A stretch of 64,000 bases of DNA from Argentina anserina (Eukaryota > Streptophyta > Magnoliopsida > Rosales > Rosaceae). The translations under genes and the position numbers were made by a program. Of the stretch, positions 1 to 11,849 are shown in pieces. The DNA is taken from contig NC_065875.1 in the NCBI RefSeq assembly GCF_933775445.1, forward strand, positions 17,049,555 to 17,113,554, given 5' to 3'. How positions within the stretch are numbered: position 1 is the stretch's first letter; each line of letters opens with the position of its first letter. The notes under the pieces were generated by a model. The model was not told the DNA's origin. It saw only the letters and a program-made list of their open reading frames with translations, and did not search any database.

Positions 1-1360
1 GCAAAAGAGAAAGAATGAGACACCTGAAAAAGGAGAAAAATAAGGAATTTATCAAAGGAGATTGCACCCACCAATGACAAAAAGAAGTGAAAGAAAAAGA
101 GAGAAATAAAAAGGAAGAGATAAATGAGGGATTAAGTAAAAAAAAAATAATGCAAGAGAGAAAGAAAGAGACAACCAAATTAAAGGAGAAAAAGAAGGAA
201 TTGAGCAAATGAGATTGCACTCACTAATGACAAAAATAAGTGAAATAAATTGAGGAGAAAAAGTCCAAGCTATAATATTCAAGAAGCCAAAACTCTTCTA
301 TAAATAGCACATCATTCATAAAGAAAAATCATCACTTCTTCTTAGAATTCAAGAGCTAAACCTCTACCAAAACACTACCATAAACTTCCCTCACAAATCA
401 GCCAAGTCATCCACCCCAAAACCCTCATCATCTCCACCGAGTTTCACCTATTGCAGATGTACCTCTAAAGTTCCTACAACGTGTGATTCTCGCAACTCAT
501 CTCCATGACTTCGTTTATTTGTGTTAATCTACAATTTTTTGTCTATGGAGATTGTAAGTTGTTGTTTATGTGGAAGTATTGGTTTTGCATTTGTTTTAGA
601 ATTTTCAGATTATATTTGATATGTTTTTGAGATTATGCCGAATCTATGTTCTTATAATTATTGAAGTTTGTATTTCTATTGTTGTGTTCTACTCTTCTTT
701 TACTTGCTCTTAGATAATTTTCAGATATGTGCATATAAATTTAGTGCTTGAATGCAGTCCCTAAGATTGTATTTGAGTGTTATCTTCATCATCTATATTG
801 ACACAAATCGAATCATGCCCTAAGTAGGTTCGGTTTGTGTTAATTAAAGTGGAAAATTCTGGAAATTTACATGTACCCTATGGTGAGTGACGCCACCGTG
901 AAGCATGTCTCCAACAAAAATTTGGTGCTTAAATGTAATTTTGTTTGATTTCTACCCTAAGTGTTGTTAAACTTGATTGCATGCAATTTAGGTGAGGCCC
1001 TAAGTCAACCTAAACGTTAATAGAAATCTTGCATGATTAGATGTTCCCCTAAGGCTCTAATTGTATTGGTATCTAAAAGTATGTAATGAGATGAATTATA
1101 ATGCATGATAGAACCAAATTTGTAATTATGTGATGCATTGGTGAATTTGGTTTAGTTTGGTAAAAAGAAGTCAATCATGTAAATAGTAATTTAGGTTTTA
1201 TTTTAGTAGTTAAAAATCAATCTCAAACCCCTCATTATTTGTTAACACTAAAAGTTTAGAGTTTCATTTAATTCCCCGAACTGAACGATCCCTGCTTATT
1301 CTATACTAATGATGATATTTTACAGGATTAATTGTATAACGCTCGCACGTCCCATCATCA
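1..1360 (+). repeat. Long LTR-like repeat, copy 1 (cut by window edge)
   Basis: Non-coding sequence that recurs, inverted, at about 41006-42545. Both copies share an AG-rich minisatellite, a TATA box (TATAAATA, 299-306 here), a leader-like stretch of about 1 kb, and an end at CCCATCATCA (1351-1360). The layout (minisatellite in U3, TATA box, long R-U5-like part, CA end) is that of a retrotransposon LTR, but no matching primer site follows directly. The left end lies outside the window. It could be a solo LTR or part of a large non-autonomous element. Confidence 0.6.
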
Positions 1361-1538
1361 GTAGACACTCTTGTATAGACCTAACTAGCACTATTAGTTC
1401 TGTAAGCTCTATTTTATGAAGGCATGAAATGAAAAAACAACCCAACTATTATCTTTGTTTTTACAATTATGTCTTTTACATATATGCAAGCTTACAATTC
1501 TTGTATTTCAATTTCCTTATTTCAATCTTCCCCTATCA
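1361..1538 (+). repeat. 3' part of 5' LTR of a plus-strand Ty3 element
   Basis: This stretch matches about 7395-7575 closely (shared words such as TTCTGTAAGCTCTATTTT and GAAATGAAAAAACAACCCA) and both end in CCCTATCA or CCTATCA. A primer-site-like sequence follows at once, so it is read as the end of a 5' LTR. Its own left part is missing or replaced by the 1-1360 repeat. Confidence 0.6.
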
Positions 1539-1541
1539 ATT

Positions 1542-1553
1542 TGGTATCAAAAC
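1542..1553 (+). other. Primer binding site, initiator-Met-tRNA type (outer Ty3 element)
   Basis: TGGTATCAAAAC lies four bases after the LTR end and resembles the common plant primer site TGGTATCAGAGC, which pairs with the 3' end of initiator tRNA-Met. It supports a plus-strand retroelement starting here. Confidence 0.6.
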
Positions 1554-1571
1554 CTAGGTTCATGACGAGAC

Positions 1572-1832
1572 GTGGTAACCAAAATTGATTTGCCCCGCTT
1601 CTCCGGAGATGATGCCATGGGTTGGCTAGTTATGGTTGAGCGATACCTGAAAACGCAGCGAGTTCCTCTGACCGATCGAATTTCCGTTGTTCGGTCAAAC
1701 TTTGGGCATGATGCCTCAATCCGGATGAACTATTATGAAACTCGCCACCGTCACGCTACATGGTCGCAATTTGTGATAGCATTCTTGGAACACTTGGGTG
1801 GTGGTACCACCCAGGATTTCAAGGCAGCCTTG
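1572..1832 (+). pseudogene. Ty3 gag N-terminal fragment (outer element)
   Basis: About 87 open codons encode the start of a plant Ty3 gag protein. Visible are the DLPRFSGDDAMGWL motif (usual form: PRF-G-D--GW), a heptad-like helix and the W-QF----LEHLGG motif found before the gag core. There is no clear ATG at the start of the frame. The frame is broken at 1833 by the LTR of the minus-strand chromovirus, and the rest of this outer element is gone except for an LTR piece at 7342-7575. It is the relic of a host element for a later insertion. Confidence 0.65.
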
Positions 1833-2362
1833 TGTCACGAGCTTACTCTTTTGCTATGTAACTCGTGCGGCCTTAGCAACTCCCTTATGCTAAGTCAGCC
1901 TTAAACTCGCAAACGCCCTGCTAGAACAATTGAAAGGCAAGAGAATATTTCGAAAGAGAACTTATATTGAACAAGAGAACTTACAAGTTTACTTGATAGC
2001 TTGCTTGCTAGATTGCTTGATGGATGAAATGAGAGGGGTGCCTTGCTATTTATAGGCCTCCTCATCCTACTTGGCTAGTTCTAGAGATTTCTAGGACTAT
2101 GTACAATGTAGATGACTCTAGAGAGTTCTATACAATTCTACATAACTCTAAGATGAACCTTGAGTGTTCTAGAGTATTCTTGAGTGGTCTAGTTCACCTA
2201 GCCTCTCCAAGGTTCTAGAGATGTCCGGAAATATCCCAAGGCTTCTTGAGACTTCTAACGCCTTCTAGGATCTTCTATGATCTTCCAAAGTGTTCCGCCA
2301 TATTCCGGATCCGTCTAGAATGCTCAAGGTAAATTTTGGCTTAAGTTTGGCATGATGTGACA
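1833..2362 (-). repeat. 3' LTR of chromovirus (530 bp, complete)
   Basis: Starts TGTCAC and ends GTGACA, a 6-bp perfect terminal inverted repeat of TG...CA type. It contains a minus-strand TATA box (CTATAAATAGC, near 2046-2056). Confidence 0.85.
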
Positions 2363-2375
2363 TTCTCCCCCACCA
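2363..2375 (-). other. Polypurine tract of chromovirus
   Basis: On the minus strand TGGTGGGGGAGAA ends directly at the 3' LTR, the expected place for the plus-strand primer of reverse transcription. Confidence 0.75.
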
Positions 2376-2390
2376 AATCCCGCGATGCCC

Positions 2391-5300
2391 TTATCGCGCT
2401 TCATTGTATCGCTGGATCATGTCCTTGAATTGCCAAAGCGTATCCTCGGACTCCCAGCTTGCTTCCGTATCGGGCAGACCTCTCCATTTGATGAGGTACT
2501 CTTTGTAACTTGGTATGCCTCGACGTCGAATGACCCAATCTGCGAGTACTTCATCGACTTCCTTGTCAAAGTTGGTGATTACCGCCGTAGGTGCCCGATG
2601 CGATATCCCTCTCGATGGGTCTTCCTCGTCCTCATTGTAAGGCTTTAACATACTCACATGGAAGACCGGGTGTATCTTTAACTTGGGCGGGAGGTTGAGC
2701 TTGTATGAAACTTTGCCTATGCGCTTGATAACTTCAAACGGTCCTTCATACCTGTGGATCAAGCCCTTGTGCACCTTTCTAAAGGCCTTGAACTTCTGCG
2801 GCAAGAGTTTCACAAGTACAAGGTCGCCTTCCTTGAACTCGACATGCCTCCTCTTCTTGTCCGCCCACTTCTTCATCCTCTTGGCAGCCTTGTGCAACGC
2901 CGCTCGAGCTAGCTCTGCTTGCTCATGCCATGACTTGGCGAACTTGAATGCGGCTGGACTCTTCCCTTCATAGTGAGTGGCAAGGGATAGAGGGGTAGTA
3001 GGCTGCTGTCCCAAAACGATCTCAAAAGGACTCTTGTTGGTGGCCTCACTTTGCTGCAGGTTGTAGGAAAACTGCGCCACATCTAGAAGCTTGGCCCAAT
3101 CCTTTTGATTGGCACTCACGTAGTGCCGTAAGTATAGCTCCAAGAGAGCATTGACGCGCTCCGTTTGACCGTCGCTTTGTGGATGGAAGCTTGTTGAAAA
3201 GTTCAAGTCTGACCCCAACATCTTGAACAGCTCCGTCCAAAATCTCCCCGTGAAGCGCGGGTCTCTGTCGCTGACAATATTCTTTGGAACTCCCCAAAGC
3301 TTGACTACATTGCGTAGGAATAGCCTTGCTGTCTCCTCCGCAGTGTAGTCGGCTGATGCGGCCATGAAGGTTGCATACTTTCTGAATCTGTCCACTACCA
3401 CTATGATGCTCCCAAACTGCTCGGACTTCGGCAGGCAAGTGATGAAGTCCATGGAGACACTCTCCCATGGTCTCTCCGGTATGGGTAAGGGGTTAAGCAA
3501 GCCCCCCCCCAGCTGCTGCTGGACTACTTTGTCTTGTTGGCAAACTAGACATGTCTGCACGTACTCTTCGACCCCATCCCGCATCCTTGGCCAATAATAC
3601 ATGGACTTTAATAAGGCAAGTGTGCGTTTCATACCTGGGTGGCCGGCCCATTTGGAATCATGGAATTCCTTAGTTAGCTCCCTTCGCAAGCTACCCCACT
3701 TCGGTACGTAGATGCGGCGGCCTCTCGTGTAGAGAAGGTCGTCGTCTAGCCAAAACCTCCGGGTTTTTCCTTCCTTCACTAAGGTGATGAGGCTTTGTGC
3801 TTGAGGGTCTACATTTAGTCCCTCCTTGATCTTGCTTAACAATGGGCTAGTGACTTGCGAAATGCTTGCAAACTCCGCCTTGCGGCTTAGTGCATCCGCT
3901 ACCACGTTCGCCTTCCCGGGCTTGTACTCCATGGTGTAGTCGAACTCCGCCAAGAAGTCTTGCCACCTTGCTTGCTTTGGACTTAGCTTCTTTTGAGTTT
4001 GGAAGTAGCTTGTTGCTACATTGTCGGTCATGATCACAAACTTGGTCCCAAGCAAGTAATGTCACCACACTCGAAGACAATGGATGATGGCAGTCATCTC
4101 TTTTTCTTGCACGGTGTAGCGTCGCTCCGTGTCATTAAGCTTCCGACTCTCATAAGCAATTGGATGCCCCTCTTGCATGAGAACTCCACCGATGGCAAAG
4201 TCGGAAGCATCGGTGTGCACTTCGTATGGCTTGGAGTGATCCGATAGGCTGAGTACAGGATCCTCACATATCGCCTTCTTCAAGTCTTCAAAGGCTTCTT
4301 GACACTCCGTTGTCCATTCCCATGCCTTGTTCTTTTTGAGAAGGTCGATTAAAGGTGCAGCCCTCGCTGAGTATCCCTTGATAAAGCGGCGGTAATAGTT
4401 AACTAGCCCAAGAAAAGATCTTAAGTTATGTACCTTGGTGGGTGGTTCCCATTCTTGGATGGAATGCACCTTGCAATCCTCCATCATAAGCTTGCCGTCC
4501 TTGATCTTGTGCCCCAAGAACGACACCTCCGGCTTCGCGAATGAGCATTTCTCCATCTTAATGTATAGCTGGTTTTCCCGCAAAACCTTAAGCACTTCTC
4601 GCAAATGCTCCACATGCTCCCGCATGGTCTTGCTATACACCACTATGTCGTCCAAGTAGACGACTACGAACCGATCAAGGTAGGGGTGGAATAACTTGTT
4701 CATCAAGGTGCAAAATGTCGCCGGTGCATTAGTTAGACCGAAAGGCATGACCAAAAATTCATAAGATCCATACCTTGTGATGCATGCGGTCTTCGGCTCA
4801 TCTCCTTCCGCAATGCGCACTTGGTAGTACCCCGAACGAAGGTCTAACTTTGAGAAGTAGCGTGCATGACCCAATTGATCAAAGAGATCGGCAATGAGAG
4901 GGATATGGTATTTGTTCTTCACCGTGATCTTGTTGAGCGCCCTATAGTCGATGCACATGCGTAGAGATCCGTCCTTCTTCTTTTGGAACAACACCGGGGC
5001 ACCGAATGGGGCTTTCGAAGGTCTAATGAACCCCACGTCCAAAAGCTCCTTCAATTGCCTCCTTAGCTCCGCTAACTCCGGCGGCGCCATGCGGTATGCA
5101 CCCATGGCGGGTGGCTTGGTCCCTGGTTCCAACTCGATTTCATGGTCGATCTCTCTCCTTGGGGGTAATCTCTTGGGCAGCTCCGTGGGTGATACATCCT
5201 TGAACTCTTCAAGAACTGCTGCTACCTCCTTCGACATGTCATCTTGTGGCCTTGGCTCCTCATCATCAAACTCACTAAGGATGGCCAAGTAGCTTTCCTC

Positions 5301-7040
5301 TTCCCTCTTGATGCCTTTCTTGAATTGCAATGCCGACAAGACCTTGATGTCTTGCTTTGCTCCTCGGGTTGTTGGCACCACACACGACCTCTCGCCATCC
5401 ATAGTGCATAAGCTATTGGCGAATGGCACCGGGAATGCCTTGACTTGATCATGGAACTCCAACCCCAAGACTACCTTGTAGTCATCCATCAGCACTATCG
5501 AGAAGTCTAGGCTCCCACACCAAGCTCCCACGCTTGTCTTGACTCCTCGAGCTACTCCTTGTATGGGGCGGGCAGGTGAGTTAACCGCCTTGATGGAGCC
5601 CCCTCCATTGCTTGCCTTTAGTCCTAGCCTGCGTGCCTCCTCAGTGGAAATGAAGTTGTGGGTTGCCCCCGTGTCGAGCATTGCCGTTGTGGGCTTCCCA
5701 CCTATGGTGATGTCCGTGAAGAGCAACCCTTTGGCTTGGACTTTGGGTGTAGAGCGGATTGCATTAAGCACCTGCAAAGACCCCAAGTGTGCACCTCCAT
5801 TGCCACCCTCGGCTTCACTCTCACCTTGATGACTTCCCAAGAGCGCGCTTAGTGCTCTCCTTTGTGGGCAATGCCTAGCCCAATGCGGACCATCCCATAA
5901 GAAGCACTTGTTGTCGTTTGGCTTGTCCGAGCTCCGCATGTCCCTTGACTTGCCTTTATCCTTGAACCTTGCCGAGTAGCTCTCACGGCGGGGCTCCTCC
6001 TTGCGTTTGATTTTGTCTCCCCTACCTTTGGCATAGTTGCTCTTCTTCTCCTTTGGCTTGGTGGACTCTCTTGGACTTGAGAAATCAACTAAGCCTTCGG
6101 CCACGGCTATGGCGGTAGCAAGGTCTTGCACTCCACGTCGCCTAAGCTCCGTCTTGGCCCATGATTGGAGACCATCCATGAAATTGAAGAGAGCATCCTT
6201 GTCGGATAGGTCGGGAATCTCAAGCACCAAGTTAGTGAATTCTCTAATGTAATCACTAATAGGCCCGGTGTGCTGGAGCCTTCGCAAGCGAGCTCTTGCC
6301 TCATCCTCGGCATTCTCAGGATAAAATTGCTTCTTGAGTTCTTTAACAAAGTCATCAAAGGTAGAGATGGTGCACATACCTGTTTCGACATCTCCTCGCC
6401 TTCTCCTCCACCACAACATGGCGGTGTCGGTGAGATAAAGAGTCGCGGTCTTTATCTTGGCATCCTCCTCCATGATGCCTACGGCCCCAAAGTATTGGTC
6501 TAGCCCCCATAAGAAGTTGTCTACTTCTCGAGCGTTGCGCATGCCTCTGAAGCTCTTAGGCTTTGGCACCTCGATCCGCTTGGCCTCTACGCTGCTGCTG
6601 GTGCTAGCCCCCGCGGCTAGTGCGCGCTTGCATAGGGCAAGATCTGCTTGCATTGCCTCCATGCGTGCAGAATCTGCCTGCATCTCCTCCATGCGTGCAA
6701 GCATGCTATTGTGCTCCCTTTCTTGCACTTCACGCATCCAGGCGAGTTCCCCCATGAACTCCTCGTGAACCTTGTCAATCTCTCCCTGCAAGGACTCCTC
6801 TAGCTTGAGCATCATGCCCTTGATCGCAGTGTGGATTGCGGCGTCCTCCGCCTCAAAGTCTTCCACCTGGGCTCCCATGCCACTCACGCTCTCTTCCACT
6901 TGAGCTAGTCGTGAGTCGATTGCAGCTAACATGTCATTCACTCGTTCCTTCTTTGGAACCGTCGGGTTGACAAGTTCTTCATTACCCTTCTCTTGCGTGT
7001 CGTCGGAACCACTACCAACAAGATTGCCATTCTTTGCCAT
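2391..7040 (-). pseudogene. Chromovirus gag-pol polyprotein with one in-frame stop
   Basis: A single frame of 1550 codons runs from the ATG at 7040 (an upstream ATG at 7091 lies in the LTR and was rejected) and is interrupted only by TGA at 4064-4062. In order: a coiled-coil-rich N terminus; the gag core with [12 protein letters not shown]; a zinc knuckle near 5870-5908 in which one expected Cys is Trp; aspartic protease with LDTGATHNF near 5650-5680; RT with [12 protein letters not shown] and the YLDD active site (4647-4658); RNase H with [10 protein letters not shown]; integrase with a Cys-rich zinc-binding region and PQSDGQTERVN (about 3150-3182); and a C-terminal chromodomain (VIRRRG...YLIKWRGL, about 2410-2560). 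The stop falls inside RNase H. The single lesion is of the kind produced by C-to-T change at a methylated site, which is an inference. The length and domain set are complete for the family. Confidence 0.9.
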
Positions 7041-7071
7041 TGTGTCGAGATAGCCTCTTGATCGAACTTGG

Positions 7072-7083
7072 ACTCTGATACCA
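7072..7083 (-). other. Primer binding site of chromovirus
   Basis: On the minus strand TGGTATCAGAGT begins two bases after the 5' LTR end (7086). It matches the initiator tRNA-Met type of site with one difference at its last base. Confidence 0.85.
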
Positions 7084-7085
7084 AC

Positions 7086-7341
7086 TGTCACGAGCTTACT
7101 CTTTTGCTATGCAACTCGTGCGGCCTTAGCAACTCCCTTATGCTAAGTCAGCCTTAAACTCGCAAACGCTCTGCTAGAACAATTGAAAGGCAATAGAATA
7201 TTTCGAAAGAAAACTTATATTGGACAAGAGAACTTACAAGTTGACTTGATAGCTTGCTTGCTAGATTGCTTGATGGATGAAATGAGAGGAGTGCCTTGTT
7301 ATTTATAGGTCTCTTCATCCTACTTGGCTAGTTCTAGAGAT
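7086..7341 (-). repeat. 5' LTR of chromovirus, upstream half missing
   Basis: The 256 bases match 1833-2088 with few differences and then homology stops abruptly at TTCTAGAGAT. On the minus strand the missing part is the upstream (U3) half; the TATA box (minus strand, near 7299-7310) is kept. The join is to an LTR piece of the outer Ty3 element. Confidence 0.85.
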
Positions 7342-7575
7342 AGACTGCAAACATCACTCAAACTCCTACAAGATAGATATTACAAGTCAGTTTTAGCACG
7401 TGTTAGTAAACACTTATGTATGGACCTGGCTAGCACTATAAGTTCTGTAAGCTCTATTTTGAGAAGGCGTGAAATGAAAAAACAACCCAGCTATTATCTT
7501 TGCCTTTACAATTCTGTCAGCTGCAAGCTCAGAATTCCTGCAATTCAATTTCCTTATTTCAATCTTTCCCTATCA
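7342..7575 (+). repeat. LTR remnant of outer Ty3 element
   Basis: The part from about 7395 matches 1361-1538 and ends CCCTATCA, like the LTR end at 1538. It is probably the 3' LTR of the plus-strand element whose gag lies at 1572-1832; the internal region is deleted. Confidence 0.55.
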
Positions 7576-8915
7576 GATTTGATATAGCTATGAGCTAGAA
7601 ACTCCAGGTATTTATATTAGCTCTCAGCACTAACGTGTCGGCGGCACAACCAATGAACCAATACTTTGCTTAGGTCATTCGTTCTAGGTTAAACCTATTT
7701 TTGTGGAATTACAAAGAAGCTCAAAAATCCAAAGCACAAATATTTTGGGCCGAACCAAATAAAGACTGACAGTACCCAATTAGGTTAACCATATGCTAAT
7801 TATCACAGCATATTAGCAATTGTTGTGGACACCCAAATCAACTTTGCGTGCAAGTAGTCAAGTACATCATGATGAAAGTTTCATCTGGCAACAAATCTAA
7901 ACATAAGAAGAAGAAAAAAAACACACACACACTAAGCCCTTTTGAAGCAAATAAATAAAAACTTCATTGCCCCTTCAACGGGTGAGATATGAATTGGGTA
8001 GTCAGACCGTCACCAATCTTCTCATATTGATTTTGATTTTTGTTGCCCAATATTATATTCATTTGTGTCTCACATTTATCGATCATTTAATCTACATGCA
8101 CCGAGCCAAATTTCAAATATATAGTTAGCCAACTCTTGAGCATATCCTTCAAATAAATTGATGGCTATTATGTCTAGAGGCCAGCTTAGGGTATTTTTAA
8201 CTTTCTTATGTCAACGTTATAGTACATTTTTCTCCATTAACTTATTTTGAGATGTTAGAGGGAATTATATGGTTATGATAAACAATACATACCAACTAAG
8301 AATCTCAAACTGTTTAGTCTTTTATATGATAACCGGTAACTGAACATATAACATTCTGACCCTTCTTAGGGTTAAATGTGATTGGGCTTTGGGCCTGTGT
8401 TCAGGCTAAATGGGTCAGCTGGTTTTGGAGGATCACAGTGTTTAGAAGGCTTGGTTGTATCATTTATTTATTCTTCTAAGTCTTGCTAGAACCTGAAATA
8501 ATAGTGTTATAAACGATATTCATGGCAGGTTAAGACAGTTCAGAATTTCATCAACACATTTTGTAACATCATTATCCATATAGTCTATTGAAAAATCTAA
8601 ATTTTGTCATAATCTAATGTACATTCAAAATATAAAGAGGAAACTTATTAAAATAAAAGTAAAGGAGTGAATTGATTTTGCGCCTAAAGTTTAAGAAAAT
8701 AAATTGAAATTAATTCAAAATAGATATCTGACACTTTCAAATAAGTATGAACGTAAATTAGGTCAGACAAAGAGTACGTTGGATTAGAGTAGAATGATCA
8801 TGAAGCCGTAGGAATCGAAGGAATCATATTTCTAGTTTCTACTCATTTTGCTTGGAAGTGGATTCAAAATCACTCACCATGATCATAGAACTGATAACAT
8901 GATCCTTACATGTTC
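7576..8915. other. Intergenic stretch without recognised genes
   Basis: AT-rich sequence with a short CA repeat (about 7921-7936) and no convincing frame or terminal repeats. Nothing further is seen. Confidence 0.5.
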
Positions 8916-9350
8916 ACTGAGGTTGTCATTATTGACCAGATTAGACTTATCAATTCTTCAATGTAAAAGGAAGCTTCGAATCGGAATCGATTCATGTACG
9001 TATAGTTGCTTATATTTGCTTTTTTTTTCTTTTCCGCAACTTGTGCTCTCATTAACTACTGACAAAGTAACTTCTGGGTACCCATGATCGAGCTGGTTTC
9101 TAAGTTCTAAAATCTGTGATAGTATGGTGCGGTCAGCTGCAGTAAAATAAGTAGATAGGTGCAAATTCCTTCAACTTTTGTACTGTAGCATTCAATTTAG
9201 AATTGTCAAATTATGATTTATTAGTAAGATCAATATATTACGCATTTACGCGGGTTTAAGGTGCATACATTACTTGGAATCAAATGGGTAAATTAAGCTG
9301 TAGATTTCACAGAAATTTCGCAGTAGGATGACTTGATCAACTTGAGCGCA
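8916..9350 (+). repeat. Distal part of PR-10 duplication block, copy 1
   Basis: 8916-9140 aligns with 17668-17910 (shared AGCTTC-AAT--GAATCGA-T-ATGTACGTAT, ACTTGTGCTC and TTGACAAAGTA-style words). The alignment resumes with 27921-28000 (TAGGTGCAA) and 28134-28195 against about 9140-9350. It is the upstream end of a segmental duplication that carries the PR-10 genes. No coding potential is seen. Confidence 0.6.
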
Positions 9351-10509
9351 GGGCTGGCTATGGGGGAGTGCCGCTGGTGCGGTCGCACAAGGCCCCCTCA
9401 TCAAGCGAAGGTCCCAACGTTAGATTTTACCAAAAACTAAAACTCTAATAAATATTGATTAAAACTATTTTATACATATTATTAAGTTATGTCCCGTTAC
9501 TAAGATATGTTACATTTTCTTAGCTAAATTTGCAAAGTCTTAGGTTCAAGACCCAACACTCACACTTTTTTTTTTCTAAATCAGCATATATTTTAATTTT
9601 CAATCGATAATTTGATACCATAATTTAACATTTGCGTATAAACACCAAAAATCTCTCACAATCATATTCTTATTAATTACCTATAGAATTCTCAATGGCT
9701 CACTCCTACTAGAAAATATATACTAAACTCATGAATAACAGAAGAAACAGTGAACTAATTCATATCTAAAAAAGGAGCTCTTGATAATTTCTATTAATGA
9801 ACCACAAAATGAGCAATAATCTTCTTTATATAAGGGTGGACGAATTTCATATGAGATGAGGTCTCGAGAGCACAATGTAGACGTCAAAGGAGCAGAAATC
9901 ATCAATCCATCTTCACAATTCCATTCTTTTATGTTTTTGTTATGTGTTTCTTAATCGTAGTTTGTTAAACCTTTTTCTAGGGTTAGGATGATGTCCTATC
10001 ATGACTGTTTATGTAATTTGATGTTTAATGGATTTATAGTTTTTTTTTATGATGAATTATTAGTCACTATTTGAATCGATGTTTTATGTTTAAGTTCTTT
10101 AATTGATCATCTTAGGGCTTTGCATAAGATATTAGAAGATGAATTTGAGGCATACATGCAATATAATTCAACTTAATTTCTTGTGAGTAAGAGTTGTGAA
10201 TTACATTATTGTCGTACCTGAAGTAATGGTTTGCATGATTCTCTTGCTTTCTAGAACGTATGAGTACTTTCATGTTAAATTTATGCCGTACCGGATAGAC
10301 TGCATGCTGGGATATACGACATTTTCCGTACTTGGAGACTATCATACATTTAAGAGAAACTATGGTCTAAGTGTAGTACCTGGAGTTAGATACGGGAATT
10401 GTCATCTAGAGATACAAAAGAATCTATTAGTTGTATTAATACATAAGTATCATAGTTAGTGGTTGATTCTGATATCCTAAGTTTTATCTTGTTTGTTTAT
10501 TTTATAATT
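9351..10509. other. Intergenic DNA, possibly an inserted element
   Basis: Homology with the second PR-10 block breaks off here and resumes at about 10510. The interval starts with a GC-rich patch (GGGGGAGTGCCGCTGGTGCGG) unlike its AT-rich surroundings, which suggests a degraded transposon. No open frame has recognisable content. Confidence 0.3.
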
Positions 10510-11035
10510 TGCTTTACGGAGCCCACAATGACTGTGTTTGCTTGATTTGAACTGATAATGCTGGTAATAGTGAAGATGAGAGGAGTAATCGTAGATAATG
10601 AAAAAAAAACTCCAGCTGCCTTTTAAAGAAGTCTAATTTCTTTGAACATTGATCTATTGGAATCTATCAAATGGAACCACATACATTGATCAATATGTGA
10701 AATTTATATTTCGAGAGAACATGGTGCACATGGATATTTGTACCTTATACCAAACAATGGGAATAATTATAGTATACCTTGTGAGCTTAATTGGTTATAT
10801 TCTAAACATCGTAAGCCGACCAGGCCAGGTGCCTTCCTTGACAAGCTACAAGACATTCTATGTACAAAAACCAATTAAAAAATTTGGAACTTGTAATGCA
10901 AACCTTCATCCTCGACCTATAAAAACCCGTAGCTACTACTCATTTACATCCCAACTCAAAATCTCCCACTAGAGCAATCATCAATCTCAGTGATATTCCC
11001 CTTCGTTTTCTCAGTTTCCAAACACTTAACTAATC
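10510..11035 (+). promoter_or_regulatory. Promoter and 5' UTR of PR-10 gene 1
   Basis: Aligns with about 28520-29115 upstream of PR-10 gene 2. A TATA box (TATAAAAA) lies at 10918-10925, 110 bases before the ATG, in a conserved context (ACTTGTAATGCAAACCTTCAT just upstream in both genes). One TTGAC W-box core lies near 10838, a site type bound by WRKY factors in defence genes. The ACGTCA-containing segment of the gene 2 promoter is missing here. Confidence 0.6.
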
Positions 11036-11649
11036 ATGGGTGTCTTCAAGTACGAGGCCGAGTACACCTCTGTTATCGCCCCATCTAGGTTGTTCAAGGC
11101 CTTCGTTCTTGATGCTGACAACCTCATCCCCAAGATTGCCCCAGAGGCAGTCAAGTCCGCTGAGATCCTTGAAGGAGATGGCGGTGTTGGAACCATCAAG
11201 AAGATCACCTTCGGAGAAGGTAATTTGTCTTGCTCACGTTAACATTCATCAATCTTATGTTCGTAAAAACTTATATTGAGCCACAACACAGAAAGATGGA
11301 TCATGCATTCATAGTTTCGTACTCAGCTAATTTGTTACGTACGTACATAATATTTGCAGGTAGCACCTACAGCTATGTGAAGCACATAATTGATGCCATT
11401 GACAGCGAGAACTTCGTCTACAGCTACAGTGTGATTGAGGGAGCTCCTGAGTCAATTGAGAAGATCTGCTACGAGACTAAGTTGGTGGCGTCCGGCAGTG
11501 GTACCGTCATCAAGAGCAGCAGTGAATACCATGTCAAGGGTGATGTTGAGATCAAGGAAGAGCACGTCAAGGCCGGGAAAGAGAAGGCTTCTCACCTCTT
11601 CAAGGTCATTGAGAACTACCTCTTGGAACACCATGATGCCTACAACTAA
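11036..11649 (+). CDS. PR-10 / Bet v 1 family protein, gene 1 (Fra a 1-like)
   Basis: Two exons, 11036-11219 and 11360-11649, joined across a 140-bp GT-AG intron that splits codon 62 after its first base, the conserved intron position of Bet v 1 genes. The product is 157 residues, a little shorter than the usual 159-160. It shows the MGVF-YE-E start, the glycine-rich loop GDGGVG (47-52), KITFGEG before the intron, YSYSVIEG in the central sheet, and a C-terminal helix ending in [12 protein letters not shown]. Family members are small cytosolic proteins that bind flavonoids, cytokinins or similar ligands in a hydrophobic cavity and are often induced by pathogens; several Rosaceae members are food allergens. 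AATAAA lies at 11843-11848. It is nearly identical to gene 2 at 29116 and is probably functional. Confidence 0.95.
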
Positions 11650-11849
11650 GATTGGTTGATGGTCTAGAACTGCTGCCTGCTGGAATGGGTTTAAGTCGCT
11701 CTCTGGTGACTTCAAATAATGGCGTGGTTTTCATTGTTTTTCCTGGTTTTATTGTATTTTCTGTGTCGGCTCAAGATTGTTTGCTTGTACTTTGAGCTTT
11801 TGATTCAAGAGTGAAGATTGTACGTATTTCTTATACATTTGCAATAAAT

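Larger units (their letters stand above)
1833..7341 (-). mobile_element. Ty3 chromovirus LTR retrotransposon, nearly complete
   Basis: LTRs are at 1833-2362 (complete, 3' LTR) and 7086-7341 (truncated 5' LTR). Both begin on the plus strand with TGTCACGAGC. Between them lie a primer site, one long gag-pol frame and a purine tract, all minus strand. The order gag, protease, RT, RNase H, integrase, chromodomain identifies a chromovirus; the clade was not determined. The left flank is CCTTG, but the right flank is lost because the 5' LTR is cut at 7341, so no target duplication can be seen. The element lies inside the gag of a plus-strand Ty3 element. Confidence 0.9.

Noticed and set aside
7040..7091. 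Upstream ATG at 7091 as the chromovirus gag start
   Set aside because: It lies in the LTR/primer-site region; MAKNGN at 7040 is the first ATG in the internal region.
10649..10972. 107-codon frame upstream of PR-10 gene 1
   Set aside because: It overlaps the promoter and TATA box, and the homologous gene 2 region does not keep it.
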